Origin: Sheuella sp.
Lineage (GTDB): Bacteria; Pseudomonadota; Gammaproteobacteria; Burkholderiales; Burkholderiaceae_B
Reading direction: 5' to 3'
DNA: 64,000 bases
Assembly (NCBI GenBank): GCA_030650995.1
Contig: JAUSCY010000072.1
Location: forward strand, 29,570 to 93,569
Every line of letters starts with the position of its first letter. Positions within the stretch are counted from its first letter, which is position 1. The translations under genes were made by a program, and so were the position numbers. Below, piece after piece: positions 62,072 through 64,000 of the stretch. A model generated the notes under the pieces. That model saw only the letters and a list, made by a program, of their open reading frames with translations. It was not told the DNA's origin and searched no databases.

Positions 62072-63373
62072 TTAACCACTCATATTGGAATTCACAGCAG
62101 CCTGCCTGCTCCATAAAATATGTCGCCAGCGCACGCCGATGGCAACAGTAAACAACAATCCCAGGATCGAATAAACCGTTGCTGTCACCGAAAAACCAAA
62201 CTGATTAATCAAGGGGCCCGATAACATCAGTCCCATCGGGAGACCCCAGATGGCGAGCATGCGCATACCCATCACACGACCGCGATAAGCGGGGTCCGAG
62301 GCTTTGAGCATGACGCCAGCCAAAGGCACCAGGCACACATTTTGAGCAAAGCCCGCACAAATCAGTAAAACAATTCCAACCGGCATCAGGGTGGTCTGAG
62401 CAAAGGCTAAATCAATTGCAAACCATAGCACCGCGGAGATCAGCATTAACCGGGAGGGTCCCACCGAAAACCGATTCAGGCTCACCACAACAGATCCTAG
62501 CAGCGAGCCGGCTGCGTAGCTTGCGCCCAGCAATCCCAGACCCGCTTGACCAATTTCATAGACGTTTTTTGCGACAAACGGCAGCAAGCCCAGAAACAGA
62601 GGATATGCCAGGATATTGACAAGAAAGGCCAGACAAAAGGCACCGAGCAGCTCGGGCTTGCGCCAGACATAACCAAAGGCCTGCAACAAATCCTGATAAG
62701 GCGTGGAACGTTTGCGAGGTGCGGCTGCCGACAGATCAGTCGGAGTTGGTGAATGGCTCGTGGCAGCGGAGTGATTGCGCCGTGGATCAGGCGCCACACC
62801 GCTTGCGAGTAAACAGCTCACCAGATACAAGCACGTTACAAAAATATATGCAGGTATCAGGCCAAAGAGTGCGAACACCCCTACTCCGGCAAGCGCGCCT
62901 GCAATTCTGGCAGAGTCAGTCGTGACACGCGACAAGCCCAGGGCACCAATCATCTGGTTTGATGGCAAGGTCTGTGCGATCAAGGCAAAGCGCATCATAA
63001 TGTCTGAGGGCTTGATCATGCCAGATACCGCAGCGATGACCAGAACGATTAATGGTGTCAGCAAATTACAAGCGGCCAGGACGACGAGCAATATAGACAG
63101 CAACGCATACAAAAATCGCGTCATCATGAACAGGCGCCGATAACCCATACGGTCACCTGCGACACCGAACAGCGGCGAGATCAATGAACCGGCATACTGC
63201 AGCGCTCCGAAGACAACGAGCAGCAACACCGACTCTGATTCGACCAGTACGTACCAGCCGAGAATCAGTACTTCCATTTCGAATGCCCACGAAGCAAACA
63301 AATCCGCAGGCCACTGAAAACGAAAACTCCGGATACAAAAAGGTGCAAAAAAAGTAGGTCGGACAACAGTCAT
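62072..63373 (-). CDS. MFS transporter (EntS/MFS_3-like)
   Basis: 433-aa protein with about twelve hydrophobic segments, of the MFS_3 / enterobactin-exporter-like group. The first segment is preceded by SFRFQWPADLFASWAFEMEV and the loop 2-3 motif is FGVAGDRMGYRRLFM. A longer cytoplasmic central loop (ATSHSPTPTDLSAAAPRKRS) separates the halves. These proteins usually export small molecules; no biosynthetic genes are nearby. Start 63373 gives a short hydrophilic N-terminus. Confidence 0.87.
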   Translation of the reverse strand: MTVVRPTFFAPFCIRSFRFQWPADLFASWAFEMEVLILGWYVLVESESVLLLVVFGALQYAGSLISPLFGVAGDRMGYRRLFMMTRFLYALLSILLVVLAACNLLTPLIVLVIAAVSGMIKPSDIMMRFALIAQTLPSNQMIGALGLSRVTTDSARIAGALAGVGVFALFGLIPAYIFVTCLYLVSCLLASGVAPDPRRNHSAATSHSPTPTDLSAAAPRKRSTPYQDLLQAFGYVWRKPELLGAFCLAFLVNILAYPLFLGLLPFVAKNVYEIGQAGLGLLGASYAAGSLLGSVVVSLNRFSVGPSRLMLISAVLWFAIDLAFAQTTLMPVGIVLLICAGFAQNVCLVPLAGVMLKASDPAYRGRVMGMRMLAIWGLPMGLMLSGPLINQFGFSVTATVYSILGLLFTVAIGVRWRHILWSRQAAVNSNMSG

Positions 63374-63417
63374 TAAAGAAACACACTCGAAACGTTGGAA
63401 TTCATATCAGTAAAAAT

Positions 63418-64000
63418 CTACTCAACCTTAGCACCAGAATCTTTGATTGCTTTGGCAAACTTCGCAATTTCAACATTCAGATATTGCGCAAACTGCTCTG
63501 GTGACATGACATTAGAAAAAGCACCCATCTCAGCGAACCTCTCTTTGACATCCGGCAGGACAAGCGCTTTATTCACATCGGCATTGATTTTTTTCACAAT
63601 CGCTGCAGGGGTGCCTGCAGGCGCATACAGACCGAACCAGGATACGGCTTCAAAACCTGGCACACCTGCCTCCGCTACAGTTGGAATATCAGGCAGAATG
63701 GCACTGCGCTGCGCACTGGTAATCGCCAGAACGCGCAACCTGCCACCACTGACATGTTTAAGCGAAGTAGGTATGGGGTCAAACAACATAGGGATCTGGC
63801 CACCGAGCAAATCGGTTAAAGCTGGATTACCCCCCTTGTATGGAATATGAGTCAACTGCACCCCGGTGGCCGTCTTGAACATCTCCCCGGCAAGATGCGC
63901 ACCACCACCTGGTCCACTCGAACCGTAATCCAGACCGCCCGGCTTAGATTTGATATAGGCGATCAGTTCAGACACATTATTAACCGGGACGTCCGCATTC
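63418..64000 (-). CDS. Bug/TctC-family receptor, 5' end outside window
   Basis: The frame is open to the right edge, so the M at 63975 in the ORF track is internal. Visible part from NADVPVNNVSELIAYIKSKPG through LDYGSSGPGGGAHLAGEM, THIPYKGGNPALTDLLGG and FDPIPTSLKHV to the C-terminus DSGAKVE. This covers domain 2 and the C-terminal part of a Bug receptor; the signal peptide and pocket loop VPFxxGG are missing from view. It lies 44 bp upstream of the MFS gene start, probably cotranscribed with it. Confidence 0.9.
   Translation of the reverse strand, partial: NADVPVNNVSELIAYIKSKPGGLDYGSSGPGGGAHLAGEMFKTATGVQLTHIPYKGGNPALTDLLGGQIPMLFDPIPTSLKHVSGGRLRVLAITSAQRSAILPDIPTVAEAGVPGFEAVSWFGLYAPAGTPAAIVKKINADVNKALVLPDVKERFAEMGAFSNVMSPEQFAQYLNVEIAKFAKAIKDSGAKVE

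Noticed and set aside
1-64000. tRNA, rRNA, insertion sequences or prophage
   Set aside because: None recognised on reading the intergenic regions; gaps are short and hold only promoters, hairpins and small repeats.

Overview
The window looks like a chromosomal segment of a betaproteobacterium of the order Burkholderiales, most likely the family Alcaligenaceae. The main reason is the number of Bug/TctC-type periplasmic receptor genes: seven intact, one cut by the window edge and one broken, in 64 kb. Such expansions are typical of Bordetella, Advenella, Orrella and relatives. Supporting signs are malate synthase G, a LivHMGF-type amino-acid importer, a cyanophycin-synthetase-like protein and a CoxSML-type hydroxylase. 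By eye the base composition is close to 50% GC. I see no rRNA, tRNA, CRISPR array, phage block or insertion sequence.

Layout. 1-9.6 kb: a TPR protein (cut by the edge), a 48-aa Lys-rich protein missing from the ORF track, ArfB ribosome rescue hydrolase, a secreted hydrolase, a small Cys-repeat secreted protein, a Lon-N-domain protein, a Bug receptor, an aldo/keto reductase, a cyanophycin-synthetase-like enzyme with a degenerate second ATP site, proline iminopeptidase and an elastin-like Gly/Val/Pro repeat protein. 9.8-22.6 kb: malate synthase G, then a catabolic block for amino-acid derivatives (Bug receptor, M20 peptidase, D-aminoacylase-like amidohydrolase, NIPSNAP protein, Liv ABC importer with a LivM-LivG fusion, its binding protein, and a binding-protein-like protein with no signal peptide). 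22.7-34.7 kb: a molybdenum hydroxylase operon (FAD, 2Fe-2S and Moco subunits plus a MoaD/ThiS-like protein), a formamidase-like hydrolase, an acyl-CoA ligase, an MFS carrier and four Bug receptors, two with twin-arginine leaders.

34.8-44.7 kb is the most interesting part: a full selenoneine pathway. SenB (selenosugar synthase) lies on the plus strand. Converging on it is a nine-gene minus-strand operon: OpuC/EgtUV-like ATPase, fused binding-protein/permease, SenA, SelD (the SenC role), a four-gene phosphonate-type ABC importer that probably carries a selenium compound, and EgtD. In the model, EgtD makes hercynine, SelD makes selenophosphate, SenB makes a selenosugar, and SenA joins selenium to hercynine. 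The two ABC systems would supply selenium and a betaine-like intermediate or product. An Fsr-like exporter is transcribed divergently from the operon.

44.8-64 kb: a small ion channel, a TauD-like dioxygenase, an outer-membrane porin, a short-chain dehydrogenase/TIGR03643/FAD-oxidoreductase group, a DmeF-type metal exporter, three MFS carriers, a nitroreductase, a Bug pseudogene with a deletion and a +1 frameshift, a Baeyer-Villiger monooxygenase, an SOS-controlled umuDC operon behind a LexA box inside a 38-bp palindrome, and two more Bug genes, the last cut by the edge.
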